The notes beneath the pieces are model-generated. The model was not told the origin of the DNA. It searched no databases and was given only the letters and a program-made list of their open reading frames with translations. Of a stretch of 64,000 nt of DNA, positions 43,186 through 52,280 are shown in pieces. Both the position numbers and the translations under genes were made by a program. The stretch's first letter is position 1. Every line of letters begins with the position of its first letter. Source of the stretch: Ralstonia pickettii (GTDB lineage Bacteria > Pseudomonadota > Gammaproteobacteria > Burkholderiales > Burkholderiaceae); assembly GCF_001699815.1 (NCBI RefSeq), contig NZ_MCGB01000025.1, forward strand, positions 124,001 through 188,000. Direction: 5' to 3'.

Positions 43186-44755
43186 CGGCGGTCTCCGAGG
43201 GTGATTGAGGTGCATATGAATCGGATTCTTCCGATTCACCGAAGGCAGCGGCGAGCAAGGCGTCCTGGCTCCAGCCACCGCGTTGGAAGATGTGCGTAAG
43301 CCGCCCGGCGCGCATGACGCCGATGCGATCACACAACTGCATGAGTTCACGCAAATCGCTCGACACCACGACCAGCGCCTTGCCTCGCGCGGCCAGCGCG
43401 TCGAGCAGCGTATAGATGTCGAACTTGGCGCCGACATCCACACCCCGCGTGGGCTCATCGAAGAGCAGCACAGGCGTGTCGCGCTCCAGCCAGCGCGCAA
43501 TCGCCACCTTCTGCTGATTGCCGCCCGAGAGTTCACCGACCGGTTGCTCGGGCCCAGCGCAACGGATGCGCAATGCGCCGATGTGCCGCTGCGCCAGCAC
43601 CCGCTCGCGTGCCGGTTGCAGCCAGCCGCGCTTCGTTACGCCTGGCATGTTGCCCAGCGCGATGTTGGTCGCGATGGGCAGGCTCAGCATCAGGCCTTCG
43701 TCCTTGCGGTCTTCGGTGAGCAGGCTGATGCCGTGGCGCACCGCGTCGCCCGGCGAACGGATGCGCACTGGCGCCAGCGGCGAGCCGACTTCGACGCTGC
43801 CCGCATCCGCGCGGTCCGCACCGAAGATCAGTCGCAGCAGTTCCGTGCGCCCCGCGCCGACCAGCCCCGCGATGCCAAAGATTTCCCCCGGCGCCACGTC
43901 AAAGCTCACATCGCGCACAGCCGGGGCACGCGTCAGCCCGGTCACCCGCAGCGCCGGTGAGCCGTCACCGAGCCACGGTTCGCGCGCGGCCCGCTGCGTT
44001 TCGGACGAGGCGGCCACGTCGCGACCGACCATCGCCTGGATCAGCGCATCCTGCGTGACCGTCGCAGCCGGCGCATCGGTGACGAGCTTGCCGTCACGCA
44101 GCACGACGATGCGATCCGCAATGCGCGCCAGTTCGTCCAGGCGGTGAGAGATGTAGATGATCGCCACGCCTTCGCGGCGCAGCGCGTCGATGCGCTCGAA
44201 CAGCGTGGCGCTTTCGTGCGCGCTCAGCATCGCCGTCGGCTCGTCGAGGATCAGCACACGGCATGCGCTTGCCAACGCGCGGGCAATCTCGATCATCTGC
44301 CGGTGGCCGATGCCGAGCGTGTGTACGGGCGTCCAGGGGTCGAGGTCCAGGCCCACGCGCGCAAGCGCCTGTTCGGCCCGAAAGCGCAGCGCAGAGCGAT
44401 CCACGAAACCCAGCCGCCGGGGGAGTTCGCCGAGGAACAGGTTTTCGGCCACTGTCAGCGTCGGCACCATGCTCAGTTCCTGCAGCACCATGCGCACGCC
44501 CAGCGCCTCGGCTGCGCTGCGCGAATCAGGCGCGTAGAGCGTGCCGGCAAGCGTCATCGACCCGGAAGTCGCCGTCTCAAGCCCGCAGAGGATTTTGGAG
44601 AGCGTGCTCTTGCCGGCGCCGTTCTCCCCCGTGAGCGCGAGCACCTCGCCCGCGTGCACGTCGAGATCGATATCTCGCAGCACGGGGGCGGCGTAGTGCT
44701 TGCTGACGGCGGAAACACGAAGCAGCGGCGGGCGCGGTTCGTAAGCGGCAGACAT
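43175..44755 (-). CDS. rbsA: ribose-type ABC transporter ATP-binding protein (double ATPase)
   Basis: 526 residues with two nucleotide-binding domains, as in all CUT2 sugar ATPases. First domain: Walker A 'GENGAGKSTLSKIL' near residue 41, and 'ILDEPTAML' near 171. Second domain: a degenerate Walker A 'GLVGAGRTELLRL' near 300, the signature 'LSGGNQQKVAIARWL' near 415, and 'LLFDEPTRGVDVGAK' near 440. It powers uptake through RbsC. It overlaps rbsC at its 3' end and follows rbsB by 29 bp. Confidence 0.94.
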   Translation of the reverse strand: MSAAYEPRPPLLRVSAVSKHYAAPVLRDIDLDVHAGEVLALTGENGAGKSTLSKILCGLETATSGSMTLAGTLYAPDSRSAAEALGVRMVLQELSMVPTLTVAENLFLGELPRRLGFVDRSALRFRAEQALARVGLDLDPWTPVHTLGIGHRQMIEIARALASACRVLILDEPTAMLSAHESATLFERIDALRREGVAIIYISHRLDELARIADRIVVLRDGKLVTDAPAATVTQDALIQAMVGRDVAASSETQRAAREPWLGDGSPALRVTGLTRAPAVRDVSFDVAPGEIFGIAGLVGAGRTELLRLIFGADRADAGSVEVGSPLAPVRIRSPGDAVRHGISLLTEDRKDEGLMLSLPIATNIALGNMPGVTKRGWLQPARERVLAQRHIGALRIRCAGPEQPVGELSGGNQQKVAIARWLERDTPVLLFDEPTRGVDVGAKFDIYTLLDALAARGKALVVVSSDLRELMQLCDRIGVMRAGRLTHIFQRGGWSQDALLAAAFGESEESDSYAPQSPSETADAL

Positions 44756-44784
44756 GGCTGGCGGCGGCTTGCCGGTCTGTGGCG

Positions 44785-45744
44785 TTACGTGCGCGTGACG
44801 AGGTTGACCGGTGTCTCGACGACACCCGACAGCTTCGCTTGCGGCGTCTTGGCGGCTAACGCCTTCAGGGCGGTCTCGATGCCGTAGACGGCTTGCTGAT
44901 CGGCGTGCTGATCGGCCGTCGCAACGACACGCCCGTCAGCCAGCATGGCCTTGATGGCGTCGATGTTGTCATAGCCGCCAATCAGCACCTTGCCCAGCTT
45001 GCCCGCCGCGCGCACAGCCGATACGGCGCCGATCGCCATGTTGTCGTTGCCGCACAGCAGGGCCTTCAGGTCGGGCTCGGAGCGCAGCATGGCGGCTGCC
45101 ACCTTGTTTCCCTTGTCGATTTCCCATTCGCCCGATTGCACCCCCGCGATCTTCAGCTTGGCGGCTTCGGCGGCGTCCTTGAAGCCAGCGGTACGTTGCT
45201 GGGCGTTCGTGGTGGTCGGTATGCCTTCGATGATGCCCACGGCATCGCCCGGCTTGAGCGACTTGGCAACGAAGTCGCCCACCAGTCGTGCACCCTTGCG
45301 GTTGTCCGGCCCCACGAAGGGCACGTTCAGCCCTTTCTCTTTCAGTGCCGCGGGGTCCAGCCTGTTGTCGATGTTGATGACGAGAATGCCCGCGTCCACG
45401 GCCTTCTTGACGACCGGCACCAACGCCTTGGAATCGGCCGGGGCCAGCACCAGCGCATCCACGCGCGCGACGATCATCTGCTCGACCAGACGGATTTGGC
45501 CAGCGGTGTCGGTTTCGTCGCGAATGCCGTTGGTCAGCAGTGAATACTCCGACGCGTGATCCTTCTGATGCTTACGCGCGCCGTTCTCCATGGTCAGGAA
45601 GAACTCGTTGGCAAGCGACTTCATCACCAACGCCACCTTGGGCGGCTGGTTGGCGGCGTGCGCCAGCGAAAATGGGAACGGCAGAGCAGCAGCTACGACA
45701 GAGCCCGCGCCAAGTTGCAGGGCGCGGCGACGGCGGATATCCAT
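44785..45744 (-). CDS. rbsB: ribose-type periplasmic sugar-binding protein
   Basis: 319 residues. The export signal has a twin-arginine-like start ('DIRRRRALQLGAG') and a hydrophobic core, cleaved near 'AHAANQ' (residue ~30). The mature protein has the two-lobed sugar-binding fold: 'KVALVMKSLANEFFLTMENG' near residue 35, 'DALVLAPADSKALVPVV' near 90 and 'LLCGNDNMAIGAVSAV' near 215. It captures the sugar in the periplasm and delivers it to RbsA/C. The ATG at 45744 has a strong GGAGGAG upstream. It is the promoter-proximal gene; the RbsR operator candidate is 103 bp upstream. Confidence 0.92.
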   Translation of the reverse strand: MDIRRRRALQLGAGSVVAAALPFPFSLAHAANQPPKVALVMKSLANEFFLTMENGARKHQKDHASEYSLLTNGIRDETDTAGQIRLVEQMIVARVDALVLAPADSKALVPVVKKAVDAGILVINIDNRLDPAALKEKGLNVPFVGPDNRKGARLVGDFVAKSLKPGDAVGIIEGIPTTTNAQQRTAGFKDAAEAAKLKIAGVQSGEWEIDKGNKVAAAMLRSEPDLKALLCGNDNMAIGAVSAVRAAGKLGKVLIGGYDNIDAIKAMLADGRVVATADQHADQQAVYGIETALKALAAKTPQAKLSGVVETPVNLVTRT

Positions 45745-46102
45745 GGTGTCTCCTCCAGGAAGAGGCCTATCTGGGGCGGGTGGGTGCGGGCGTCGTCGCT
45801 GCCTCATGCCGTCAGGCATATCTAAGGACAATCGCGCCTCGCTCTTCGCAAACGTTTGCGTACCTGACAGTCTCGGCTACCGCGTAACAGAAGTCAACGA
45901 AATTGCGCTTTCCACCGCATAAGTAAAAACCCGCAGTGACGGCGCCTTGACGACGGACTCGCAAGTTGCGCTGCGGGGGTGGCGTGATAGCCCTATCCAA
46001 CGTGGTTGATTGTTTTAGTCCACAATACGGCCTGCCGCGTGGCCATCCCGTTTTTCGGGCTCTGCAAATCCCCTTGCTGCGACGCGGAATCCCCCGACAC
46101 CT
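45745..46102. other. intergenic region rbsB / iscR
   Basis: Contains the RbsR operator candidate (45847-45860) and, between the operator and rbsB, the inverted repeat ATGCC-GTCA-GGCAT (~45806-45819). No gene is supported between 45745 and 46102. Confidence 0.6.
45847..45860. promoter_or_regulatory. LacI-family (RbsR) operator
   Basis: CGCAAACGTTTGCG is a perfect 14-bp palindrome with the central CG and A/T-rich halves typical of LacI-family operators such as RbsR and PurR sites. It lies 103 bp before rbsB. RbsR itself is encoded in the operon, so autoregulation is likely. Confidence 0.8.
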
Positions 46103-46135
46103 TAGTTGACCGATTTTGTCGGGTTCCTTTATACT
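46103..46135 (+). promoter_or_regulatory. iscR promoter with overlapping IscR-type site
   Basis: TTGACC (46106-46111), an 18-bp spacer and TATACT (46130-46135) form a good sigma70 promoter. The segment TAGTTGACCGATTTTGTCGG (from 46103), continuing GTT, resembles type 1 IscR boxes that bind [2Fe-2S]-IscR and overlaps the -35. It fits autorepression of the isc operon when clusters are plentiful. Confidence 0.75.
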
Positions 46136-46167
46136 TGAGCAAAACGATCAGGTATTTCCCCGACGCC

Positions 46168-46761
46168 ATGAGATTGACCACCAAAGGCCGCTTCGCGGTC
46201 ACCGCCATGATTGACTTGGCGCTGCGCCAAGAGCAGGGTCCGGTCACGCTGGCCGGCATCAGCCAGCGTCAGAAGATTTCGCTGTCGTATCTTGAGCAGC
46301 TGTTCGGCAAACTGCGCCGCCACGAAATCGTGGAAAGCGTGCGCGGTCCGGGCGGCGGCTACAGCCTCGCCCGCCGTGCCGACGACGTTACCGTTGCCGA
46401 CATCATCATCGCCGTGGATGAGCCGCTGGACGCCACCCAATGCGGCGGCAAGGGCAACTGCGGCGGCGAAGAGCATGTCGGTGGCCATACGGGCCGCTGC
46501 ATGACGCACGATTTGTGGGCCACGCTCAATCAGAAGATGGTCGAGTATCTCGATTCGGTGTCGCTGCAGAACCTGGTCGATCAGCAACGCGAGCGTCAGC
46601 CAGAAGTGATCCAGGACATGCGTGAAGCGCGTCCGGCTCGCCGCGAACGCACACCGACACGCGCCCGCGCCGTTGACACGCCGGCTACCGCGTCGGTGGC
46701 CGCCGAGCCCGTCAAGCGAGCACCGCTGGTCAACTCCGTTTTCAGTCTGGCGCAGTCGTGA
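46168..46761 (+). CDS. iscR: Fe-S cluster assembly regulator IscR
   Basis: 197 residues, Rrf2 family. The N-terminal winged helix begins '[19 protein letters not shown]' and contains '[15 protein letters not shown]' near residue 40. The [2Fe-2S] ligands are in '[15 protein letters not shown]' near 90 and 'GRCMTHDLW' near 111 (three Cys and a His). Compared with E. coli IscR (162 residues), it has an extra ~40-residue basic, Pro/Ala-rich tail. It represses the isc operon when loaded with a cluster. It is followed by iscS after 73 bp. Confidence 0.95.
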   Translation: MRLTTKGRFAVTAMIDLALRQEQGPVTLAGISQRQKISLSYLEQLFGKLRRHEIVESVRGPGGGYSLARRADDVTVADIIIAVDEPLDATQCGGKGNCGGEEHVGGHTGRCMTHDLWATLNQKMVEYLDSVSLQNLVDQQRERQPEVIQDMREARPARRERTPTRARAVDTPATASVAAEPVKRAPLVNSVFSLAQS

Positions 46762-46834
46762 TTGCGCTAGCGTGAGACTGGCCGCGACGCCAGTCCACAC
46801 AAGAACATCGCCCCCCACACAAGGCAGACAAGAT

Positions 46835-48052
46835 ATGAGCACCCCGCAACTTCCCATCTACATGGACTATTCCGCGACGACGCCGGTGGACCCGCGCGTC
46901 GTCGACAAGATGATTCCGTATCTGCGCGAGAGCTTCGGCAACCCGGCTTCGCGCAGCCACCCGTTTGGCTGGGAAGCCGAGAAGGCCGTCGAGACCGCGC
47001 GCGAGCAGGTCGCCGCGCTGGTGAATGCCGACCCGCGCGAAATCGTCTGGACGTCGGGCGCCACGGAGTCCGACAACCTAGCCATCAAGGGCGCTGCCAA
47101 CTTTTACAGCAGCAAGGGCAAGCACATCATCACCGTGAAGACCGAGCACAAGGCTGTGCTGGACACGACGCGTGAGCTGGAGCGCCAGGGCTTCGAGGTG
47201 ACCTACCTGGACGTGAAGGACAACGGCCTGATCGATATCGACGTCTTCAAGCAAGCCATCCGCCCTGACACCATTCTTGCGTCGGTGATGATGGTGAACA
47301 ACGAAATCGGCGTCATTCAGGACATCGAGCAACTCGGCGAAATCTGCCGCGAAAAAGGCGTGATTTTTCACGTCGATGCCGCGCAGGCTACGGGCAAGGT
47401 GGAAATCGACCTGCAGAAGCTGAAGGTTGACCTAATGTCGTTCTCGGCGCATAAGACGTATGGGCCGAAGGGCATCGGCGCGCTGTACGTGCGCCGCAAG
47501 CCGCGTATCCGTATCGAAGCGCAGATGCACGGCGGTGGACATGAGCGCGGCATGCGCTCGGGTACGCTGGCCACGCACCAGATCGTCGGCATGGGTGAGG
47601 CCTTCCGCATCGCCAAGGAAGAAATGGCGACCGAGAACGAGCGCATCCGCATGCTGCGCGACCGCCTGTATCGCGGCCTGAACACGATGGAAGAGGTGTA
47701 CGTGAACGGCGACATGGAAGCCCGTGTGCCGCACAACCTGAACATCAGCTTCAACTTTGTGGAAGGCGAGTCGCTGATCATGGCGATCAAGGACGTCGCC
47801 GTGTCGTCGGGGTCGGCCTGCACGTCGGCCTCGCTGGAGCCTTCGTACGTGCTGCGTGCGCTGGGCCGCAACGATGAACTCGCGCACAGCTCGATCCGCT
47901 TCACGGTGGGCCGCTTCACGACGGAAGAAGAAGTCGACTACGTGGTCGAGCTGCTCAAGAGCAAGATCGGCAAGCTGCGCGACCTGTCTCCGCTGTGGGA
48001 GATGTATAAGGACGGCGTGGATCTGAACAGCATTCAATGGGCGGCGCACTGA
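46835..48052 (+). CDS. iscS: cysteine desulfurase IscS
   Basis: 405 residues. PLP lysine in '[16 protein letters not shown]' near residue 207, His in 'TEHKAVLDT' near 105 and the flexible loop Cys in '[14 protein letters not shown]' near 329. It removes sulfur from cysteine and passes it to IscU, and also supplies tRNA thiolation. It is central to the isc operon, 59 bp before iscU. The ATG at 46835 gives the normal N-terminus ('[17 protein letters not shown]'). Confidence 0.97.
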   Translation: MSTPQLPIYMDYSATTPVDPRVVDKMIPYLRESFGNPASRSHPFGWEAEKAVETAREQVAALVNADPREIVWTSGATESDNLAIKGAANFYSSKGKHIITVKTEHKAVLDTTRELERQGFEVTYLDVKDNGLIDIDVFKQAIRPDTILASVMMVNNEIGVIQDIEQLGEICREKGVIFHVDAAQATGKVEIDLQKLKVDLMSFSAHKTYGPKGIGALYVRRKPRIRIEAQMHGGGHERGMRSGTLATHQIVGMGEAFRIAKEEMATENERIRMLRDRLYRGLNTMEEVYVNGDMEARVPHNLNISFNFVEGESLIMAIKDVAVSSGSACTSASLEPSYVLRALGRNDELAHSSIRFTVGRFTTEEEVDYVVELLKSKIGKLRDLSPLWEMYKDGVDLNSIQWAAH

Positions 48053-48111
48053 GCGCGGCGTTTGAGAACAACGGCGCCCCCGCGCCAGCCAACGATTGAA
48101 AGAGGTGTGAA

Positions 48112-48513
48112 ATGTCTTACAGCAACCAAGTTCTGGACCATTACGAAAACCCGCGCAACGTCGGTTCGTTCGAGAAGGGCGACGACACGGTCGGCACCGG
48201 CATGGTCGGCGCGCCGGCTTGCGGCGACGTGATGAAGCTGCAGATCAAGGTCAACGAGCAGGGCGTGATTGAAGACGCCAAGTTCAAGACCTACGGCTGC
48301 GGTTCGGCCATCGCTTCGTCGTCGCTGGTGACGGAATGGGTGAAGGGCAAGACGCTGGATCAGGCGCTGGAAATCCGCAACACGGCCATCGCTGAAGAGC
48401 TGGCCCTGCCGCCGGTGAAGATCCACTGCTCGATTCTGGCCGAAGACGCCATCAAGGCGGCCGTGGCCGACTACAAGGAAAAGCACGGTTCGGCCGAGCA
48501 GAAGGCTGCTTGA
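48112..48513 (+). CDS. iscU: Fe-S cluster scaffold IscU
   Basis: 133 residues. The three cluster Cys are in 'GAPACGDVMKL' near residue 37, 'KTYGCGSAIASS' near 63 and 'IHCSILAEDA' near 106; the conserved Asp after the first Cys is present. The HscA-binding 'LPPVK' motif lies at ~99-103. IscU assembles nascent clusters from IscS sulfur and iron, then releases them with HscB/HscA. SD AGAGGTG is well placed before the ATG at 48112. Confidence 0.97.
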   Translation: MSYSNQVLDHYENPRNVGSFEKGDDTVGTGMVGAPACGDVMKLQIKVNEQGVIEDAKFKTYGCGSAIASSSLVTEWVKGKTLDQALEIRNTAIAEELALPPVKIHCSILAEDAIKAAVADYKEKHGSAEQKAA

Positions 48514-48539
48514 GCCGGTTTGGATAGAAAGGACGCAGC

Positions 48540-48860
48540 ATGATCACCCTGACCGACAAGGCCGCGCAGCACGTTTCCCGCTACCTGACCCGCCGTGGCA
48601 AGGGCGTGGGCCTGCGCGTGGGCGTGAAGACCACGGGCTGTTCGGGCCTGGCCTACAAGCTCGAATATGCAGATGAGATTGCCACCGAAGACCAGGTCTT
48701 CGAATCCAACGGCGTCAAGGTGATCGTCGATCCGAAGAGCCTGCCGTACATCGACGGCACTGAGTTGGACTACGCACGCGAGGGGCTGAACGAAGGGTTC
48801 CGCTTCAATAATCCAAACGTGAAGGACGAGTGCGGCTGCGGTGAATCGTTCCGCGTGTGA
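48540..48860 (+). CDS. iscA: A-type Fe-S carrier IscA
   Basis: 106 residues. The three conserved Cys of A-type carriers are present: '[11 protein letters not shown]' near residue 35 and 'DECGCGESF' near 98-101. It carries clusters or iron to target proteins. The ATG at 48540 follows iscU by 26 bp. The gene ends directly before a small DUF3565 gene. Confidence 0.95.
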   Translation: MITLTDKAAQHVSRYLTRRGKGVGLRVGVKTTGCSGLAYKLEYADEIATEDQVFESNGVKVIVDPKSLPYIDGTELDYAREGLNEGFRFNNPNVKDECGCGESFRV

Positions 48861-48870
48861 GCGGGGCACA

Positions 48871-49071
48871 TTGAAGCAGCCGATTGTCGGTTTCGAGCGG
48901 GACGAGGAGGGCCATTGGGTCGCCCGTCTCGCTTGCGGACATGGGCAGCATATGCGCCACGATCCGCCTTGGCAGTTGCGCCCCTGGACTGAAACCGAAG
49001 CCGGGCGCGCCAGCAAGATGGGCGTGGTGGTCGAGTGCCTGAAGTGCGATCGGGGTGAGCCGGTCGAATAA
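48871..49071 (+). CDS. DUF3565 small metal-binding-like protein within the isc operon
   Basis: 66 residues if started at TTG 48871 (preceded by GAGCGGGG); a GTG at 48841 would overlap iscA by 20 bp. The protein has a compact set of possible metal ligands: 'ACGHGQHMRHDPPW' (Cys and three His, near residue 22) and 'VECLKCDRG' (two Cys, near 56), plus 'GFERDEEGHWVARL' at the front. This is the DUF3565 pattern, whose function is not established. The place between iscA and hscB suggests a link with iron, zinc or Fe-S biogenesis (inference). Only one strand frame fits the family. Confidence 0.8.
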   Translation: MKQPIVGFERDEEGHWVARLACGHGQHMRHDPPWQLRPWTETEAGRASKMGVVVECLKCDRGEPVE

Positions 49072-49089
49072 GAAACACGAAGGAACACT

Positions 49090-49111
49090 AGGCGGCGCAG
49101 CCGCTTTTTTT
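49090..49111 (+). terminator. terminator-like hairpin inside the isc operon, just before hscB
   Basis: GCGGC-GCA-GCCGC (49092-49104) followed by seven T (49105-49111), 5 bp before the hscB ATG. It could reduce read-through from iscRSUA into hscBA-fdx-iscX. The hscB start has no Shine-Dalgarno sequence because the T run occupies that place. Confidence 0.65.
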
Positions 49112-49115
49112 ATTC

Positions 49116-49655
49116 ATGAATTCCGGCTTGTCAGCGAACACGACGCATTTTTCTCTCTTCGGTCTGCCCGAGCACTTCGAGGTCGACGACGACGCGCTGA
49201 ACGCTGCGTATCGCACCGTGCAGTCGCAGGCGCATCCGGATCGTTATGCCCATGCGGGCGATGCCGAACGCCGCGTCGCCATGCAGTGGGCCACACGTGC
49301 GAACGAGGCGTATCAGACGCTGCGTGACCCGCTCAAACGGGCGACGTATCTGCTGCACCTGCGCGGTATCGACGTGCAGGCAGAGAACAACACGGCCATG
49401 CCGCCCGCGTTTCTGATGCAGCAAATGGAATGGCGCGAAGCCTTGGGCGACGCCAAGGCGGAGCGCAACGTCGATGCGCTGGATGATTTGCTTGGCATGC
49501 TGCGCAAGGAAAAACGCACGCGCTATCAGGCGCTGTCCGGTCTGCTCAATAGCGATGGCAACACCGCAGCAGCAGCCGATGCCGTGCGCCAATTGATGTT
49601 CATCGAAAAGATCGAACGCGACACCGCCGAGGCCATCGACCGGCTGGAAGACTAG
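49116..49655 (+). CDS. hscB: Fe-S cluster co-chaperone HscB
   Basis: 179 residues. J-domain at the N-terminus with '[14 protein letters not shown]' near residue 11 and the HPD motif in '[11 protein letters not shown]' near 39. The C-terminal three-helix domain ('[17 protein letters not shown]' near 98) binds IscU. HscB delivers IscU to HscA and stimulates its ATPase. It lacks the zinc-binding N-terminal extension of mitochondrial forms. The start lies in the tail of a terminator-like hairpin without a visible ribosome site. Confidence 0.95.
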   Translation: MNSGLSANTTHFSLFGLPEHFEVDDDALNAAYRTVQSQAHPDRYAHAGDAERRVAMQWATRANEAYQTLRDPLKRATYLLHLRGIDVQAENNTAMPPAFLMQQMEWREALGDAKAERNVDALDDLLGMLRKEKRTRYQALSGLLNSDGNTAAAADAVRQLMFIEKIERDTAEAIDRLED

Positions 49656-49724
49656 AACCCAGAATTTGCGACAATGTTAGGTTTGCCCCGGCAGGCAGCC
49701 CATCCGCGCAATCGAGACATCCCC

Positions 49725-51590
49725 ATGGCTTTACTGCAGATTTCCGAACCTGGCGAATCACCCGCACCGCACCAGCGCCGTCTGGCGGTCGGCATCGACC
49801 TGGGCACGACCAACTCGCTGGTGGCCTCCGTGCGCAGCAGCGTGCCGGAAGTGCTGCCCGACGATCAGGGGCGCCCCCTATTGCCCTCCGTGGTGCGCTA
49901 CCTGCCCACAGGCGGTGCGCATATCGGCTACAAGGCCCAGGCCGAAGCCGTGCGCGACCCGAAGAACACCATCATCTCGGTCAAGCGTTTCATGGGGCGT
50001 GGCCTGAAGGATGTTGCCCACATCGAGAACACGCCGTACGACTTTGTCGACGCGCCCGGCATGGTGCAGTTGAAGACCGTGGCCGGCGTGAAGAGCCCGG
50101 TGGAAGTGTCGGCGGAGATCCTGGCCACGCTGCGCCAGCGCGCGGAAGATACGCTCGGCGATGAACTCGTCGGCGCCGTCATCACTGTCCCTGCGTACTT
50201 TGACGACGCACAGCGGCAAGCCACCAAGGACGCCGCCAAGCTGGCGGGCCTGAACGTGCTGCGCCTGCTGAACGAGCCGACCGCAGCTGCCATCGCCTAT
50301 GGCCTGGACAACGGCTCCGAAGGCATCTACGCGGTCTACGACCTGGGTGGCGGTACGTTCGACATCTCTGTGCTCAAGCTCACCAAGGGCGTGTTCGAGG
50401 TGATGTCGACGGGCGGGGACTCCGCGCTCGGCGGTGACGATTTCGACCAGCGCATCGTGTGCTGGGTCGTCGAGCAGGCCGGCCTGCAACCGCTCTCTGC
50501 CGAAGACACGCGCCTGCTGCTGAACAAGGCGCGGGCCGCCAAGGAATGGCTGTCCACCGCCGACAGCACCGAGATCGACGCGATGCTCTCCACCGGCGAG
50601 ACCGTGCATCTCGTGCTGACCGCTGAGACCTTTGCCGAACTGACCGCCACTCTCGTGCAGAAGACGCTGTCGCCCGTGCGCCGTGCGCTGCGCGATGCAG
50701 GCGTGACGGTGGAAGACGTAAAGGGCGTGGTGCTCGTAGGCGGCGCGACGCGCATGCCGATCATCCGCCGTGCCGTGGGTCAGCTGTTCGGTCAGACGCC
50801 GCTCACGAACCTCGATCCGGATCAGGTGGTCGCCATTGGCGCGGCCATGCAGGCCAACCTGTTGGCCGGTAACCGGGCACCGGGTGAAGACTGGCTGCTG
50901 CTCGACGTGATCCCGCTGTCGCTGGGCGTCGAGACGATGGGTGGCCTGGTCGAGAAGATCATCCCGCGCAACAGCACGATTCCCGTCGCACGCGCCCAGG
51001 AATTCACCACCTTCAAGGACGGCCAGACGGCGATGGCGATCCACGTCCTGCAAGGCGAGCGCGAACTGGCGAGCGATTGTCGATCCTTGGCGCGTTTCGA
51101 GTTGCGCGGCATCCCGCCGATGGTGGCTGGCGCCGCACGCATCCGCGTGACGTATCAGGTGGATGCCGATGGCTTGCTATCGGTGTCCGCACGCGAAACG
51201 GTGTCGGGCGTGGAAGCGTCGATTGCGGTGAAGCCGTCGTACGGTCTGGGCGATGACGATGTCGCCCGCATGTTGCAGGAAGGTTTCCAATCCGCCGAAG
51301 ACGACATGCGCCGTCGAGCGCTGGCCGAAGAGCGCGTTGAAGGCGAACGCCTGCTTGAGGCGCTGTCACAGGCGCTGGCGGCCGATGGCGATCTGCTGTC
51401 GCCCGAGGAGCGTGCCGCCATCGACACCGAAATTGCCGCGCTGCGCACCACCATGCAGGGCGAAGACCATCGCGCCATCAAGGACGCCGTGGATGCCCTG
51501 TCGCATGGCACCGACGAATTCGCCGCGCGCCGCATGGACCGCGGCATTCGCAAGGCGCTCGCCGGCAAACGTATCGAGGAACTCGGCTGA
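49725..51590 (+). CDS. hscA: Fe-S-specific Hsp70 chaperone HscA
   Basis: 621 residues. Hsp70 nucleotide-binding domain with '[13 protein letters not shown]' near residue 22, '[17 protein letters not shown]' near 155, '[15 protein letters not shown]' near 205 and '[16 protein letters not shown]' near 345. The substrate-binding domain carries '[17 protein letters not shown]' near 400. HscA releases clusters from IscU by binding its LPPVK motif. The ATG at 49725 gives the normal N-terminus; an upstream frame to 49674 is not family-like. It lies 69 bp after hscB. Confidence 0.96.
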   Translation: MALLQISEPGESPAPHQRRLAVGIDLGTTNSLVASVRSSVPEVLPDDQGRPLLPSVVRYLPTGGAHIGYKAQAEAVRDPKNTIISVKRFMGRGLKDVAHIENTPYDFVDAPGMVQLKTVAGVKSPVEVSAEILATLRQRAEDTLGDELVGAVITVPAYFDDAQRQATKDAAKLAGLNVLRLLNEPTAAAIAYGLDNGSEGIYAVYDLGGGTFDISVLKLTKGVFEVMSTGGDSALGGDDFDQRIVCWVVEQAGLQPLSAEDTRLLLNKARAAKEWLSTADSTEIDAMLSTGETVHLVLTAETFAELTATLVQKTLSPVRRALRDAGVTVEDVKGVVLVGGATRMPIIRRAVGQLFGQTPLTNLDPDQVVAIGAAMQANLLAGNRAPGEDWLLLDVIPLSLGVETMGGLVEKIIPRNSTIPVARAQEFTTFKDGQTAMAIHVLQGERELASDCRSLARFELRGIPPMVAGAARIRVTYQVDADGLLSVSARETVSGVEASIAVKPSYGLGDDDVARMLQEGFQSAEDDMRRRALAEERVEGERLLEALSQALAADGDLLSPEERAAIDTEIAALRTTMQGEDHRAIKDAVDALSHGTDEFAARRMDRGIRKALAGKRIEELG

Positions 51591-51636
51591 TCGCCGATCG
51601 GATCCCACCAAACACATTTATCGAACGAGTTTCTTC

Positions 51637-51975
51637 ATGCCACACATCGTCGTCCTTCCTCACGTCGAATACTGCCCGGAAGGGGCCGTGATCGAAGCCA
51701 AGCCCGGCACGACCATCTGCGATGCGCTGTTGGGCGCTGACATTGAGATCGAGCATGCATGCGAGAAGTCGTGTGCCTGCACGACCTGCCACGTGATCGT
51801 GCGCGAGGGCTTCAATTCGCTCGATGAGGCGACCGAGAAGGAAGAGGATCTGCTCGACAAGGCCTGGGGCCTGGAGCCGAACTCGCGCCTGTCCTGCCAG
51901 GCCAAGGTGGCGGAGTCGGACCTGACCGTCGAAATTCCGAAGTACACGATCAACCACGCCAAGGAAAACCACTGA
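51637..51975 (+). CDS. fdx: [2Fe-2S] ferredoxin of the isc system
   Basis: 112 residues. Ligands: Cys in 'HACEKSCACTTCHV' near residue 42-51 (C-x5-C-x2-C, plus an extra Cys as in Isc ferredoxins) and the last in 'SRLSCQAKV' near 87. It supplies electrons to cluster assembly on IscU. The ATG at 51637 follows hscA by 46 bp, and iscX follows by 31 bp. Confidence 0.96.
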   Translation: MPHIVVLPHVEYCPEGAVIEAKPGTTICDALLGADIEIEHACEKSCACTTCHVIVREGFNSLDEATEKEEDLLDKAWGLEPNSRLSCQAKVAESDLTVEIPKYTINHAKENH

Positions 51976-52006
51976 GCCGAGTGGCCAGCGGTGGAGGGAG
52001 CCCATC

Positions 52007-52201
52007 ATGAAATGGAACGACATCCAGCAGATCGCAGAAGCGCTGTATGACAAGTACCCCGACGTCGATCCGACGCGCCTGAACTTCGTCGACCTGCACA
52101 ACAAGGTGGTCACGCTGGAAGGCTTTGACGACGACCACAAGCGTGGCGGCGAAAAATTTCTGGAAGCCATCCAGCAAGCCTGGATCGAAGAAGCGGAATA
52201 A
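52007..52201 (+). CDS. iscX: Fe-S assembly protein IscX
   Basis: 64 residues, the exact size of IscX. The start 'MKWNDIQQIAEALYDKYPDVDP' (shown in parts elsewhere) and 'FDDDHKRGGEKFLEAIQQ' match the acidic winged-helix protein that binds IscS and iron. SD GGAGGGAG is strong. It closes the isc operon, followed by a terminator. Confidence 0.94.
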   Translation: MKWNDIQQIAEALYDKYPDVDPTRLNFVDLHNKVVTLEGFDDDHKRGGEKFLEAIQQAWIEEAE

Positions 52202-52227
52202 GCGCGCAGCCTCAAACGCGTATGCAT

Positions 52228-52260
52228 GAAAAAACCGGCCCGAAGGCCGGTTTTTCTTTT
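52228..52260. terminator. isc operon terminator
   Basis: AAAAACCGGCC-CGAA-GGCCGGTTTTT (52230-52255) then CTTTT. Eleven pairs with a GNRA-like/UUCG-complement loop. It serves both iscX and the convergent glycine-zipper gene. Confidence 0.93.
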
Positions 52261-52280
52261 GGGGCGAAGGCGAAGCCGGA

